NCBI GenBank assembly: GCA_000320545.1
Contig: ADNK01001145.1
Span: 1 to 64,000, forward strand
DNA length: 64,000 bases
Source: Bigelowiella natans CCMP2755
Lineage: Eukaryota > Cercozoa > Chlorarachniophyceae
Direction: 5' to 3'
A model generated the notes under the pieces. It searched no databases, was not told where the DNA came from, and saw only the letters and a program-made list of their open reading frames with translations. Both the position numbers and the translations under genes were made by a program. Shown in pieces: positions 44,621 through 56,955 of this stretch (position 1 is the stretch's first letter; every line of letters starts with the position of its first letter).

Positions 44621-47600
44621 AAGAGGGAGAGAAAGAGAATAAGATAGAAAGAGAGAGAGAGAGAGGGAGAGAGAGAGAGGGAGAGGGAGAGGGAGAAAGA
44701 GAGGGAGAAAGAGATAGTAGTCAAGGATGGTTGGAACATGATCAGCTACACATTTAACACCCACTAGCGAAGAACCGAATATAATTCTCACTCTACATCT
44801 CTAATCTGCTGCTTTTGTTGGAGACGTAGTACCCTATCTTTGTCCACGACGCTTTGCACGACAGCCCCTTGATATTTTGGTAAGGCAAGTGTCGCTGCTG
44901 AGCTTATCTGTGCGTTGAGGATAAAATAGAGGGGGGAGGGAATAGAAGTCCTGCCGTCAAACAAGAAAAGGTAGCTGATCTATCCATCTAAGCAGCTCTG
45001 AGATTAATTGCGGTTAAGTGCATAACGAACATAGAAACACAACACACACACTCACACACACACACACACACAACACACACACACACACAAATAACCATAT
45101 ACATACTATACACACACACACACATTATGACGTCCACACGTCGCACGTGATTCAAGAACTCACCGCAAGGCAGACAGTAGCGACCAGTAGCAGCGGCCAT
45201 TCCGGGCGCCCCAGGCCAACCGCCACCATTAGATATGTTCTCGTGTCCATTTCCTCGCCCTTTCGGACAGCATTGATGCTCCGTATATTGCCCCCCCCCT
45301 TCGAGGCGACCTTTTTCCTTTTCCTCGTCCCCTTCGAAGAGGAGGGCGTGTTACTCCGACTTCTAAATCCATGTCTGCTGCTCGCACTACCGCGATCTTT
45401 CCTTTCTCCAACGTCCTCAGCACCCCCTCCCCCCCCTCTTCTAGCGAACTCCTTTTCCTCGACGTAGGCCTTCCCCAGCAGCGCACTCCCCTCCCCTCGT
45501 TCCTTGCTGTCCTCTTTGCCCTCGTTGATCATCGTGCTGGTGCGTCTGGCTCTTTCCCTCTTTTGCTGTTTTTTCAGGTGCTCGCGAAAGCAGAGAACGC
45601 AAGCGTTATATCCCGCCGCGACCTGCCAACCGCCGAAAGAATGAAAACGTTCCAGCACGTCGTTTAATGAGAGAAGGAAGGGGGGGGGGGGAGTAGCGAG
45701 GAGGGTATGGAATTGTAAATTGGTTGATAAAATAGCATGTAATTTCTCTCTCAGGCATGGGAAAACATAGCAAGGAAAGTAATGATGGCAAAATTCGCAG
45801 AATGCAACACGAAGCAAATCGATCTTGCCCTTCCTCTGCATCTTTCAGTTGTTCTGTCTGTCGCTGCCTCTACTGCGGGGTGTAGGCCGCGACGGTGCGT
45901 GCACGCGGTCTACTACTGACTACCCATGCTTTCTCTGTGCGGATGCGGTTACTGCAGTTGGAGCACTTCGATCGATTGGGGAGGGCATAGTTCAGGGGAC
46001 GCGGATGCAGGCTGCGAACGAGTACACCCTTGGTAGTATTATTAGACAGAAAAATAGTTGAGGGTGCTAGCAAGATTAGAACTTGCGCGATTGCATCGAG
46101 TAGTATAGCTGCTACTGGACGGCTCTGGAAAAAGGCTGATGATGAGAGATGTAGAATCGCACCTTCGGCATGACGACAGAGGCTATAGATCACAGCGGTA
46201 GCAGGGAAGGCGGGGGAGGGGGAGGGGGAGGGGGAGGGGATTGGGTTCAGAGTGGAAGGGAGTCAAGAAAGGAAGAATGTATTAATTAGGACAACGTTAG
46301 TTATTATGCAACGGAAAGATGGAAAAGGAACTGCTGAAGCGAGTATGGGTTTGATGAGGCTCTACCGACGAAGTTCTTCGAGCAGATGAAACCCATGTTT
46401 ATGAAGAGAACCGAGACGCTCATCAGCACGCCCTGCGAGCTACCACACCCACGCATTCATTGATTCAATCACTGCCATTATATGAAATATCCCTTTTGAA
46501 AATTGAAGGCGTCTTCTCCGCCCCCCCCCCGCCTCCCCACTCCCCTTTCGATATGGACTGCATTCGATATTGGGGCGGGCGAGGAATAAAAGCTGCTGTG
46601 TCATTGGTGATGTTAGTAGTAGTGGTAGTGGTAGCTATCATACCTCGTATCGGTGAAGTCAAAACAGACGCACTTAATCCCTAAAAATGAGCCAACATGT
46701 TTGAAAAAAAACAGCTGCATATGGGTGAAGATACGAGCAGATGTTATATAGGCGAAAATGTGCTCTGCTGGAGCATTCAGCTTGTGTCGACGTGGGTCTC
46801 ATGATGATTGCATTTCTTCTTACCATTCGAGCGATATGGGGTAAACAAAGCAATTAGGGAATTACTCTCACTGGACACAGTGATGACAGCGCCGTGCTAG
46901 AAAGCACGGCGTATTGCAGGGGGAAATTCATGTTTTGGCTGTATCATGAGAGCTGATGACTCAATGGGGTCAGTTTCAGCACCTGTGTACACGGAAATCG
47001 CTGTGATGATAGTAAAGAGGAGGGCCAGCACCAAGTTACGCTTGATGGATATCTGAGTCTATTTGGCGGCCAAGATCACGGGGCATGGGGGAAGGGGGGG
47101 GGGAGTAGAATTTAGTTTCAATAACTGCATGGTGCTTTCGATTTTTGCACTGCGAGAATACTCTGCACATTGCGGGAAGACATTTTAAGAACAATCACAT
47201 GGGAAAATAAACAAAACAAAAAAGACTAAGAAGAGGAGGGGGTGGCATGAAATTGCAACTGCCTCTTTTCTGTCGTTCTCCGCCTCTAAGTCCTGCTGCG
47301 ACTTGCGATTCCTCGCCCGAGCACCGGGGGAATGAAACAGAACGGAATCGTCATCTCCACTATGCCGCATGGAGTGTTCGGCCCCGCTGCTATCAGCGCC
47401 CAGTTTCGTGTCTCGCACGCCCTTTTCCTCCGCATCCGCATCCTCCTCCTCGCCCTTGCTGTCTAGCAACGTGTACTGCATTCCACCCCCGTTAATGCCG
47501 CCCCCGCCGTTGATTGTTGTAGAAATGTTGGCAGTTCTCTTCGCTTTAGCACGAACCTGTTTCTGCCCTCTATTAAGCAACGATGACGCTGCGCTGCTGC

Positions 47601-48880
47601 TGAATAAGGAATCCCTCGCCCCGCCTCTTCCCTATCAAAAATAGGACAGCAGTTATTTGCCAGGCAGTACTTGACTGTTCGCAGAGGCATCGTCAGAGAC
47701 GCACAATTACGTGGAGCAAAATACCTTTATGGAATCCCCAGCGACAACGTTCGTCAGCGGTCGGTCAGCTTCGCCTTTTACTCTCTCGCCCATCACACGG
47801 TTGCTTTCTTCCTCGAATACGCTCGACGACCTACGCACATATACGCACATCCCAGCACATATATTCAAGCCTGTACGTGTCTGTGGTTGTGGGTGTGGGT
47901 GTGTGTGTGCTCACGCGCGCGCGTGGTTGCTGATATCAATATAGCATTGCTACAGCTTACATAAGAGAGAAGAAGGGAAATGGGGGAAGCAACTCGGTGT
48001 GAGCTACTATTCTAATCTAAAACTAAAAAGAAAGTGTGCGATGTTCAATATAGCATCGCTAGCGGAACCGCAAAAGGATGATGGTCTCCTATCCTACAAA
48101 AGGAAGAGAAAGGGAGAAATTTGTTCTTCTATTAAGGGTTTCGAAAGTTGTTTGGAAAATTAGGATGCCGAGCCCAACTTTTACTCGCAAGGGGAGGCAA
48201 GGGGAGGCTGAATACGTTACTTGAATTTGCAGGCTATAGGAACCAGAATGATAATAGCAATAAGCCGGATGACGTAAGCGATAACAAGATCCGCTATTTG
48301 TTCGAAACAAGAGCACATTTGATAGTGGACGAGGACGGTGATGATTGTGTAAATGATGTGTGGTTAAAGGTAATCCTGACGAGTCCTTTATATGTCTTTC
48401 GGCGTGTCAATGGCCTCCGAAACTCTTCGAAATTTTGGTGAATTAGAGCCTACATTACTCTCACATTCCGATTTCCTCCCCTCAATGGAAACCGTCGTCG
48501 TACCCGTTGAATGCTTGTAGTTCATAATCGCCCTCTCGAAGAAGTGGTCAAGATGAGAGCCAGCATCCTTTCCCTTCCCATCGGTGAAGGCGTAAAGGGT
48601 CAGGACGCAAACTAGGTCGAAAAACATCGCCAGCAGTAGCTTGATCATGTTTCTCTGTTGCTCGGTTTTCTTCCGATCAGTTTTGTCCCCAGAGACAGCT
48701 TCGTCTATGAACAAAAGGCAGTCAGTGTGCTGCGATCAGCAAAACAACCGCGGCGGGGGCACTGAAAACAAGCTGTTACTCAAGTCTACCTGTAAGTGTG
48801 CCCTCCCCACTCTCCGTCCTTGCCCGAACCCGGCCTTTCCTTGCACCTGCCCTTCTAGCCGAAGAGGCGTCCGATGCCAT
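37935..48880 (-). CDS. ABCB-type half ABC transporter with an extra N-terminal membrane region
   Basis: An ~11-kb, intron-rich minus-strand gene. The start ATG at 48880 opens a basic exon ([19 protein letters not shown]). Upstream of the core lie extra hydrophobic segments: [20 protein letters not shown] near 48640, [17 protein letters not shown] near 47010, [16 protein letters not shown] near 46420. Polar linkers follow near 47500 and 45400. The core membrane domain then follows: [109 protein letters not shown]. The ATPase domain is complete: A-loop [14 protein letters not shown], Walker A GPSGGGKST (40750-40360, split by an intron), Q-loop [15 protein letters not shown] near 39570, signature LSGGQKQR near 38750, Walker B DILLLDEATSALD, H-loop VAHRLST near 38240. 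The layout recalls TAP/ABCB half transporters, which act as dimers. The substrate is unknown. Confidence 0.88.
38027..38141. repeat. Intronic direct duplication of about 50-60 bases
   Basis: The segment starting AATGGTGATAGTGATATTAG occurs at about 38029 and again at about 38084. Each copy is followed by CA-rich sequence and AACAGACGCAC. The two copies differ in CA-repeat length. It lies in the last intron of the ABC transporter gene. Confidence 0.9.
39268..39437. repeat. Two (TA)n tracts
   Basis: TA tracts at about 39274-39324 and 39411-39437 lie in an ABC-gene intron between the Q-loop exon and the next helical-domain exon. Confidence 0.93.
39938..40012. repeat. (TAG)n trinucleotide repeat
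   Basis: About 24 TAG/CAG triplets in an intron of the ABC gene. A GAG/GGA-rich stretch follows at 40255-40300. Confidence 0.93.
40410..40612. repeat. Compound (CT)n-(GT)n...(CA)n-(GA)n, imperfect inverted repeat
   Basis: CT (40412-40447) and GT (40448-40477) tracts are followed by CA (40508-40580) and GA (40581-40611) tracts. The two halves are complementary and could form a long hairpin. It sits in the intron that splits the Walker A motif of the ABC transporter. Confidence 0.92.
43334..43404. repeat. (GT)n/(CGTG)n tract
   Basis: A GT tract grading into GCGTG repeats, in an ABC-gene intron. A further GT tract at 43890-43919 and a CA tract at 43999-44032 flank the exon that encodes FSSIIKQ. 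Confidence 0.93.
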
Positions 48881-49707
48881 GATTGTTCCGTCTGTGTGCC
48901 GATACCCAGTTCCATCAATTGAATGCGAATGCAGGCGATTTAATCTGTAATGATTTTTCGAAATCAAGTCGCAGGGGAAAATAGCAGTGACCTTTCTCTG
49001 AATCATGGAGGGCGTGGATGAGTTGCCACAAGCCCCATGATCCTTTTCAGGCTGTGCCATCGGAAACGTTCGATCTACGCATGATTGGACAAAAGATGCG
49101 ACAATGCACATGTGTCTGTTGTTTGGGAAGTCGCAATGAACATGAATGAACACATTCGTGCTTGGCTTTCGGCGGTTGGGCGTGTGAACGCGCACGCGCG
49201 CCGTGGCAATTCCCTCATCATCGCATTCACACATGCGTTGGTGTCTGCATGCGTGCTCCTTCCCAGCCCTTGCTTCAGAAGTTGTGGTGTGTGCACGCTC
49301 AAGGTGGACAAGGCCAACTCATTCACTCAGTCAGCCAGCAAGCTAGCAAGTGCTCTGTTGCTCTGTCTAGCTGTGCTTGCATGTGGTGCTCTGCTAGCTA
49401 GCCTGTAGCGATGCCGAGCGATTCAGGCACATCATCTCGGAAAGTGGTGCTGCGGCGGTCTCCTTCAACATTTAGATACCCGTAGACGTGCAAGCCTCGG
49501 ATGAAATGCGAACAGGAAGAAATTTGGCACTGCGCAAAACAAAATAATTGGCGGCACTGCTAGACTGCGCAATGTGTGAATCCAAAAAATGAGTGAAAAC
49601 ATTTCCACGGGCTGCTTTGCTGAAATGCTACCGATTAATTATTGTGTACCTCAGAACAAGACATTGAGGCATCTCAATCACTGCATGTTGCTGTGATTCA
49701 ATGATCG
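48881..49707. other. Intergenic region between the ABC and PP2C genes
   Basis: It contains the ABC gene's promoter and the 3' flank of the phosphatase gene. The stretch 49150-49410 is rich in GCTAGC, GCACGCTC and CAGCAAGCTAGC-like words and lacks microsatellites, like the other intergenic gaps. No gene was recognised. Confidence 0.5.
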
Positions 49708-49898
49708 CTAAAGCTTGGACTGTGGAATAGTGATGCTAACTGCCTCCGACCCTCCTCCGCGTTTCGCCGAGGCCGCCATTGCTCGCCTGTACCTCCAGAG
49801 GATTTCCGGCTCTTTAATGGCTTCTAAGCTAGGATCTTGCGGAGGAAACGTGCCCTCATGATCGAAGAACACAACCTGAGTGAGCACATAGAAGTAGA

Positions 49899-49930
<32 letters not shown>

Positions 49931-50455
49931 AATGCCTTTTCGGCGACGAATAATCAGCTCTTTCTCCCTTACCCGACCCTCTCATCCGAGCTTTTCTCTT
50001 CTTCCCCCTTCATTCGCGAATCTTCAAATCACCTGAATCGTGATGTCGTCGTGAAGGCGGCGCCTATTCCTTCCCTGCGGCAGTCGCACAAAGTAGTCTA
50101 GAAGGCCAGGGGTCTCACCCCCCAGACCCGAAGACACTGCAGCCGCTGCCAATGCCTACGCGGTATGGAAAATGTATAATGAATGACGAACAATCACCGC
50201 TCTGATGTATCAATGTGTCTCGAAAACCACGCCAACTAAAATATATTTTCAGGCCAGCAGCAAGATGTGCACCGGATAACGGTTGGCAAAACCTACCCCA
50301 CCTTCTTCGTCAGCCAGGTTGCTGCGTTATGGCCTTGCTTGGCGTCAGGGGAGGCATTCAGGAACTCTTGCACACCATCGACAACCTGTACATGAGGTGG
50401 AAATCCAGTCACACAGGAAGACGGTGATGGCTGTGGCCATGGGCCGAACGAATTA

Positions 50456-50502
<47 letters not shown>

Positions 50503-51119
50503 GCAGCTTTGCTGCGCTCACGCAGCTGCAGATTTAGCAAGTACGACTTGCGCGGAGGTTAGATCTTCGAAAAGCCCATCGCATGCCAGTACCAAAAATT
50601 TGTGAGATCTAAAAAGGAAACGGAAGGGTAAGGGGAGTTGGGGGGGAGGTGACTACGGTAGTCGGAACATAAATGGGCAAGGTAGTATTGCAAATCTTGT
50701 TCAACTTTACGAGCCTTCTAAATTTTATTCTACACATCGTGTTCTCGGTACACTCGTCGCTGCTATCGTTGTCGGCTGTGACGGCAGCGGCGATGCTATT
50801 GGCGATGCTATTGTTGTCGTTGTTGTTGCCATTCGCTCTCAGTTTTTTGTACTACTTGTTGAGCGTCCGTTCCGATGTTTCCGGTTCTGCTGTCACGTAC
50901 GGCGCGGTCCAACCCGTCTCTCCTACAGCGTTAAGTAAGCGGGTGAGTATGCAACGATGATGATAGTTGCCGGGCGTGCAGGATGCAATTTGAAAGACTT
51001 TTTTTTTGGCGTCTGGAGCAAGAGAAACAAGTGCAAATGGCTACTATCTTCGAGCGATGAGTTCTGGCAGCCTTGACAAATAGTGAGTGTTTGTACATTT
51101 CGGCCTCTCCCTCTCTCCC

Positions 51120-51170
<51 letters not shown>

Positions 51171-52233
51171 TTCAATGTTTGTTTCTTTTCTCGTACGTAC
51201 GATATCGCTGCACAAGGCGAGGAAACAAGTTGAAGAATTTGTTGGACTTATACCTACAGTTGTCAATCACAGCAGCAGTAATGATGCACAGATCGGGGTG
51301 ATAATTCCTTGAAGGAAACAAATGGTTAATATATAGATATTCAGACATACTTCCCGTCGCCAAACGCTCGCGTGGGTTCCAATCTCCCCTGAGGCAGCAT
51401 CATGCATGCATGCGGCAGAATTAATACCAGCAATCGTTGGTGGAAAGACAATAGCGCGGGTTTGACCCGTTCAGACAAAAGACGATTAGTTGAATGTTAA
51501 GCGGCGGGTCGTTGGAGCGACGGTGGCCGCAGCGCGAAGCTGCAGAGTTGTTGATGAGTGTGGCACCTTAACTCTTGACCGATATATCACATCCATTTCT
51601 CCTGGATGCTCGCGTATCAGCCTCTCCTTCTCTTTCTAAAATGGCGATTGCAAAATAGAGATTTTGGACGAATACACGTTAATTAAGGGTGGTTTCATGT
51701 TTTCTCCTTCTGCATCCCCCCCAAAGGAGGTGAGAGATAGAATGGGGGGCGGAGAGGACGGTTTAGTTGAAAACAGGGAAAGAATGCAAATGAAAGACGG
51801 TTTTCTGTTTAGCTACGTTTGCTCTCCAATTATTATTTCTCGATATACAAAGTATCGCCTTACGGGATTTGTTGCGATTTGATGATCTTCGGTTAACTCG
51901 TCCGCCTTCATCGATCCCTATATGAGATGAGGAAAGGGGGGGGGGGGGGGGGCAACTAGATGTATCAGAAATAGAAGAACAAAAGAACTGGTGAGTGCTA
52001 GCCAACATTGCACGGTTTAAAAGCCATCAAAATGCATCATCAAGAGGTCGCTTCGCGTGCCACCGTGAGGGGTGTAAGGAAGGTAGATTTCCCAAGAATC
52101 GCTCTGCAGTCCCCTGCCCACGCAGTTGTGAGGTTGCTCCCGTCCACATGACAGACAACGGCACACGCGCTGATAAAAGATCCATGTTTACATAATGTGT
52201 AGGTCGCGTAGAAAAGTAGTAGCTTAGTGAATG

Positions 52234-52305
<72 letters not shown>

Positions 52306-53392
52306 CTATACAGTTTATTGAATGCGAATCATCATCGCTAGATCGGCGCCACTTATACACCAGATCGGAATGTCATCCGCTATGTTTTTCTTCTCCCACG
52401 TCCTTCTACTCTGCTACTACTGCACTACGCAGCCAAAAACCCAAACAAAGCTAAATAATACGAAACAACAATAAAATACCCTGCATTTCCATCCCGAAAT
52501 CTCTTGTCCTGTTGCAAGACGAATTTGTCGCGTCGCATTGGATCAACCCGTCGTTCGCACACGGCAGCACACAACACGCCCACACACGCGCAAATGACCA
52601 GCACGGCTACTGTCCTTCCCACGAAACCCCACCATCCCCCCCACCCTCTCCTCCTCCCCGGGCAACAGCGGCCATCATCCAGCAGCATACGGCTACTGCG
52701 AGTGATGATGTGCGAGGCCGAAAGCATGAGAACACCGAAGACCACGCCTACAGCACCGCCTATGGCCAATATGACTGAGACGCTAAGGACACGTTGCAAT
52801 GCCTTCGCGCATATCAGGATCATAACCAGCAGCAGATAGCACCAACCAGCATCCACACTCAACGGCAAAGGCTGTGCGGGTAACATTCAAAGCACCCCAC
52901 AGAGAAAGGGCGTGGAAAAGCAGCAACCTTCCTGCATGTTTTGGCATGGCGTCTATCTCCTCTATCCCCTGCCCGTTCTCAACCCGCCCCGTTCTTCCTT
53001 CCCCCCCCCCCCCCACTACCAGATATGCCATTTGTAGAAATGCGTCGTCTGCCTCGACGAAGGAGGAGGGTGATAGAAGCCTCGTATCACCTGCAAGGAT
53101 GAACTTCGTTGGAAAGGGAATGTATGGTAGTAGCTGGGGTCGCTTGTGGTTCAGGCACTTGACGAATCGACTGTTTTGCCACAACAGAAACACGCCTTTG
53201 ATTGACCTCCGTCATCTTTGGAGAGCCGCTGCTTGAACTCGAGGATGTCAAACAGCTCGTCACGACAAAAGGCGCTAATCACAAAAAAAGAAGAGGAGAA
53301 GAAGAAGAAATAGTAGTAGATGAGTTCGGTACTAGAACTCACAGGAAATTTCATTGTAATTTGTATATGTAAACATAAATATATACATATAT

Positions 53393-53423
<31 letters not shown>

Positions 53424-53493
53424 CGAGGCTGCTCTTCCCTTATTGAAAAGCAGCTCTCCTTGGACATCCTCACCATCATCATCACCACCACAC

Positions 53494-53529
<36 letters not shown>

Positions 53530-54443
53530 CATTATCACACACCTGCATCCTCCTCCAGAATGTCCGTCGTAGACACCAAATAAGCTGCCGCTGGATTGCT
53601 ACGGAAGGTAGAGGAAACAACACATACTTCAACAGGCCACTCGCTTTAGTGGGTACGCCGACGTACCCCAAAACCCGCTGCTAAACTCGGTTATATATGA
53701 ATTCTGTCACATTTTCAAAATTTGTCTTTCTTATGCTTCCGTTCTCCTCCCCTTGCCTTACCCCCCTCCCCTTCAGATTGCACAACCCAGCATCTATTGA
53801 CCTTTAGCTGGATTCGCATCGCGCTCGTGTCTTCTATCGGATCATTAGCGGGGTACCTTTTGTCAGAAAGAGCGGGAAGGAGAGGAGTGTGTAGGGTAGA
53901 CAACAGTGAGATTTGAACACAGCACCGTGAACAACGATTTAGGAGGCCGGTAACAATCTCTATCACCAGTTTGTGTGGATTTCTTTGATAAGCCCCTTCT
54001 CTACCTTCATGGTGGCCTGCATTCATAACGAATTGCGTGTAAAGGGAGACAATGTGAGCTTCGCGCGGTGTCAACTTTCGCAAAAATCTGCAGCGACCGC
54101 CAACGCGACGAGATAGAAATGAATTATGGAAGTGGCTCTATTGGGGAATACGCGGAGTGTCGGGGGATTGGTCATTTCTACCTGGTTACGACAGATTGCG
54201 GCATCGTGATCCTCCGCAGAAGACTTCCCTGCGATAGCACAGCCCTACGCAAACAAAGCGTCAACGCGGAATAGGACACGAACCGCACCGAAGCACAATT
54301 TGATGAGCATCGCCAATCACCCCCACGCTTCTTGTGACTGATAAACCTTTATAGCCCCAAATGCGCCTGCAGCAGCCAGGGCGCACTTCAGTTGCAGCCG
54401 ACGATGCATTTGATGTAGCCGATTTTGTGAAAGTCCTCAGCAC
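49708..54443 (-). CDS. PP2C phosphatase of the pyruvate dehydrogenase phosphatase type, with C-terminal SKL
   Basis: A metal-dependent Ser/Thr phosphatase whose landmarks follow the PDP subfamily along the minus strand. They are LTPREAHIVSLY near 54070, PANDPIEDTSAMRIQ near 53860, FGVYDGHSGG near 53580, CRDELFDILEFKQRL near 53250, FVEADDAFLQMA near 53065, VCHVDGSNLTTAWAGDCRAI near 52130, ELTEDHQIATNP near 51890, LEPTRAFGDGK near 51380, APYVTAEPE near 50910, LVLACDGLFEDLTSAQVV near 50570 and LHDDITIQ near 50045. The last exon, starting VVFFDHEG, ends IPQSKL and a stop. Metal-binding Asp residues (DGH, GD, DG, DD) are all present. Terminal Ser-Lys-Leu is a canonical peroxisomal import signal; animal PDP is mitochondrial. 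The first exon is not settled: the frame near 54443 (TFTKSATSNASSAATE) has no ATG and may follow an acceptor. Confidence 0.85.
50458..50497. repeat. (TA)n microsatellite
   Basis: About 19 TA units in an intron of the phosphatase gene; another TA tract lies at 49900-49926. Confidence 0.93.
52229..52306. repeat. (CA)n-(TA)n compound microsatellite
   Basis: CA (about 52236-52269) joins TA (about 52270-52304) in an intron of the phosphatase gene. Confidence 0.93.
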
Positions 54444-54926
54444 AAAAAACGGTGGGGGGGACAGGGATCTGCAGCTCCACCGTTTCTGTTGATATCTTTC
54501 AGTTGTAATATTGTTGCAGCTACTGTTGCGCCTGTGAGACGAAGGTCATCTTTCTAGTTGGTAATTTTAGGTATTTTTGCCTCCATTTTCTAGAAAGTAA
54601 CAGCAAGAACTGCGAGTGTTTCATAAATTTGAACTGTCTGTGGGATTTATTTTAGGCATTCCCGAAGGTATTTTTCGTTCGAAATAATGGCCCAACGAGG
54701 GGAAAGGAGAGGGACGAGATGTGAGATATTTAAACGGCATCTTTCCTAGATGTGCATACGATCGCACTTGACGCCGTAAGTAAAACTCAAGGATAATTGC
54801 GAACGTTTGTTGGAATTTTTCTTAAACAGAGAATATCCAAAACAAATAAGGATTTTATTAAGAGATAATTGTAAATATCCGAAAATCTCTTACGGCATTC
54901 CGAAACCACTTTCGAACACGCCCGCC
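54444..54926. promoter_or_regulatory. Probable bidirectional promoter, PP2C / SR protein
   Basis: About 480 bases separate the 5' ends of the divergent phosphatase and SR-protein genes. The DNA is AT-rich with no microsatellite. No TATA or initiator motif could be called with confidence. The phosphatase's missing first exon may lie here. Confidence 0.4.
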
Positions 54927-56955
54927 ATGGCCTCCAGGCGAGAAAGAGATCTTCGAGAGCCACCGCGTGAGCGCGAGCGCCGCCCACCACCAGACACATC
55001 GAGACTATTCTCCCTCAAGGTGGATAATCTTAGCTTCAGAACGAGGCCGGAGGACTTGAAGGAGACGTTTGGAAAGTTTGGCACCGTGGCTGATGTGCAC
55101 ATCCCGAGAGATAGGTAGAAAGAATAGCACGGCGAATGAGAGAATCGCAAATAGTTGGTCAAGAAGCCTGCACTGCTACTAAAATACGCACGATAATAGA
55201 TTAAAAGTTTCTAGGATATACATAAATGTGTTGCCCTCCTTCCCATCTGTATTGAGAACACGGTCAGCCTCGTTCTCGCATTTTCATGCACAGACACGCA
55301 CGCACACACGCACGTACGTACGCACGCAAGCGCGCGTATGGATGTAGTTTGCATTAATGCTTATCAAAGTATCGTCAATTCACCTTAGGTATACGGGAGA
55401 AAGTCGCGGGTTTGGTTTCGTCCGCTTTGAACGCCAGGTAATTGCATTGCACGAGAGCAGATTCCTTTTCTTAGCCGAAAAACACGCTGATGCTGTCAAA
55501 ATGCACTCCCTCCCTCCCTCCCTTCCTTCCTATTTCCCCACCCCAGGGCGATGCGGATGACGCTGCGCGCGAGATGGATGGCTACAAGCTCGATGCGCGT
55601 AGACTGAAGGTGCAGATGGCGAAGTACAAGAAGCCAGCGGTGATGGGGGGCGGCTCCAGCCGTCCCCCGGAGCGGGGAGGGCCAGCCGGACGCGGCAGAG
55701 ACCCTCGCGACAGCTATCCTGACAGCAGGGGCAGGGACTATCGCGATGGCCGTGATGCCTACGGGGGCCGCGATGGTCGCGACGACAGAAGATTCCGTGA
55801 CCGAGGAGACGGGATGGATCGCGGCCGTGGCCCTCCTCGCCAAGACTACTACGACCGAGGTGACTACCGTATGCGCGATCGTCCTGGCGCTCGTGAGCGT
55901 TTCGACCCGCGCGATGGTTATCGCGGCGGTCGTGTAGAGTACGGGCGAGGGGGATACCGGGGGGGGGGCGACTACCGGGGGGGCGACTACCGAGCAGGTC
56001 GCGGCCGTGATGTACGCATGGAGCGTAATGTTCGCGATTATCCAGCAGCACGCTCTTTTGATACACGTGGCGGGGGTCGGATGAGTCGTGGAGGCCGCGC
56101 CGACCGGGGTCGGGATCGGGATCGGGATCGGGGTTATCGTGGGGCAGGAGGGGAGGGACGAGGTCGTGAGCGTGAGCGTGATGACGCCGACCAGGAAGGA
56201 CGCAAAGATAGGGAGAGAAGCCGCGCCGAAGCAACACGAAGGTGAATGATAAGGGCGGCTGTCGCTAGTGCATCGAAAGCAGCACCACGGCTGAAGCAGC
56301 AGCAGCAGCAGCAGCAGCAGCAAGCAGCAGCCTGTCATCAGTCTTTAGCAGCCGCGGCAGTAGCCAGTACTAGCGTCATTCAGAATAGCAGAATCATCAT
56401 CATCAACAACATCATCATCATCATCACCATCCAGCAGTTATAAAATTAACAATCGGTGTAGTAGGTACTAGCTGCCACCTTGCCCATACACACATCCGCG
56501 CGCACACACAACACATCATCAGACTTGAAAATGCTCACACCCCGCCTTTTTCCTCCGGCCCATTTTCTCCACACTCACTTACACTTGTTGTGTGCGCGCG
56601 CTTGCTGCAAACCAGGCGTCCAAGGGAGGATTCGCTGGATAGGGGCAGGGGGGACAGACAACGACGACGCATTGATGAAGGTGGGGATGGTGATCGAAAG
56701 ACCCGGCGGGGGGCCGAGGAGAAAGAAGACGATAGAGCCAAAGCCAGAGAAGAGAAGGGCGATGATTCTGAAAGGAAGGAGGGCGGTAATGATGGCGGCG
56801 ACAAGGAGAAAGTAGAGGGGGGCGATGATACCGAAGAAGGGGCCAGCAGCAAGAAGGAAGGTACGGAAAAACAAAGCGATGGGGGCAAAGATCTCACCGT
56901 AGAGAATAGCAAAGACGATGAGTATGATGAAGATTCCCGACGGGGCGAAGAATAA
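54927..56955 (+). CDS. SRSF2-like SR splicing factor, with alternative 3' ends
   Basis: Exon 1 (54927-55114) starts MASRRERD and enters one [32 protein letters not shown]. Exon 2 (55389-55437) encodes [16 protein letters not shown] (RNP1). Exon 3 (from 55547) completes the RRM ([20 protein letters not shown]) and runs into a long Arg/Gly/Asp/Tyr-rich tail of RGRD, DRGD and RGG elements. The RRM closely follows SRSF2/SC35. If exon 3 is read through, the protein stops at 56245 (311 residues). A GT donor at 56242 overlaps that stop codon. It splices in frame to a CAG acceptor at 56613-56615, adding an Arg/Asp then Glu/Lys-rich tail to 56955 (423 residues). SR proteins bind exonic enhancers and recruit the spliceosome in the nucleus. 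A CAG repeat lies at about 56298-56324 in the optional intron. Confidence 0.92.

Noticed and set aside
53900-53990. A tRNA-like stretch with a GATTTGAAC word, and a similar one near 46070
   Set aside because: No paired acceptor stem or anticodon arm could be built around it, and it lies in an intron of the phosphatase gene.
54261-54443. Mitochondrial presequence at the N-terminus of the PP2C protein
   Set aside because: The apparent first Met is a GTG codon. The frame has no ATG and may follow a splice acceptor, so no leader can be claimed.
55496-56338. Long minus-strand ORFs opposite the SR protein
   Set aside because: They mirror the RGRD/DRGD-repeat exon of the SR gene and have no independent domain signal.
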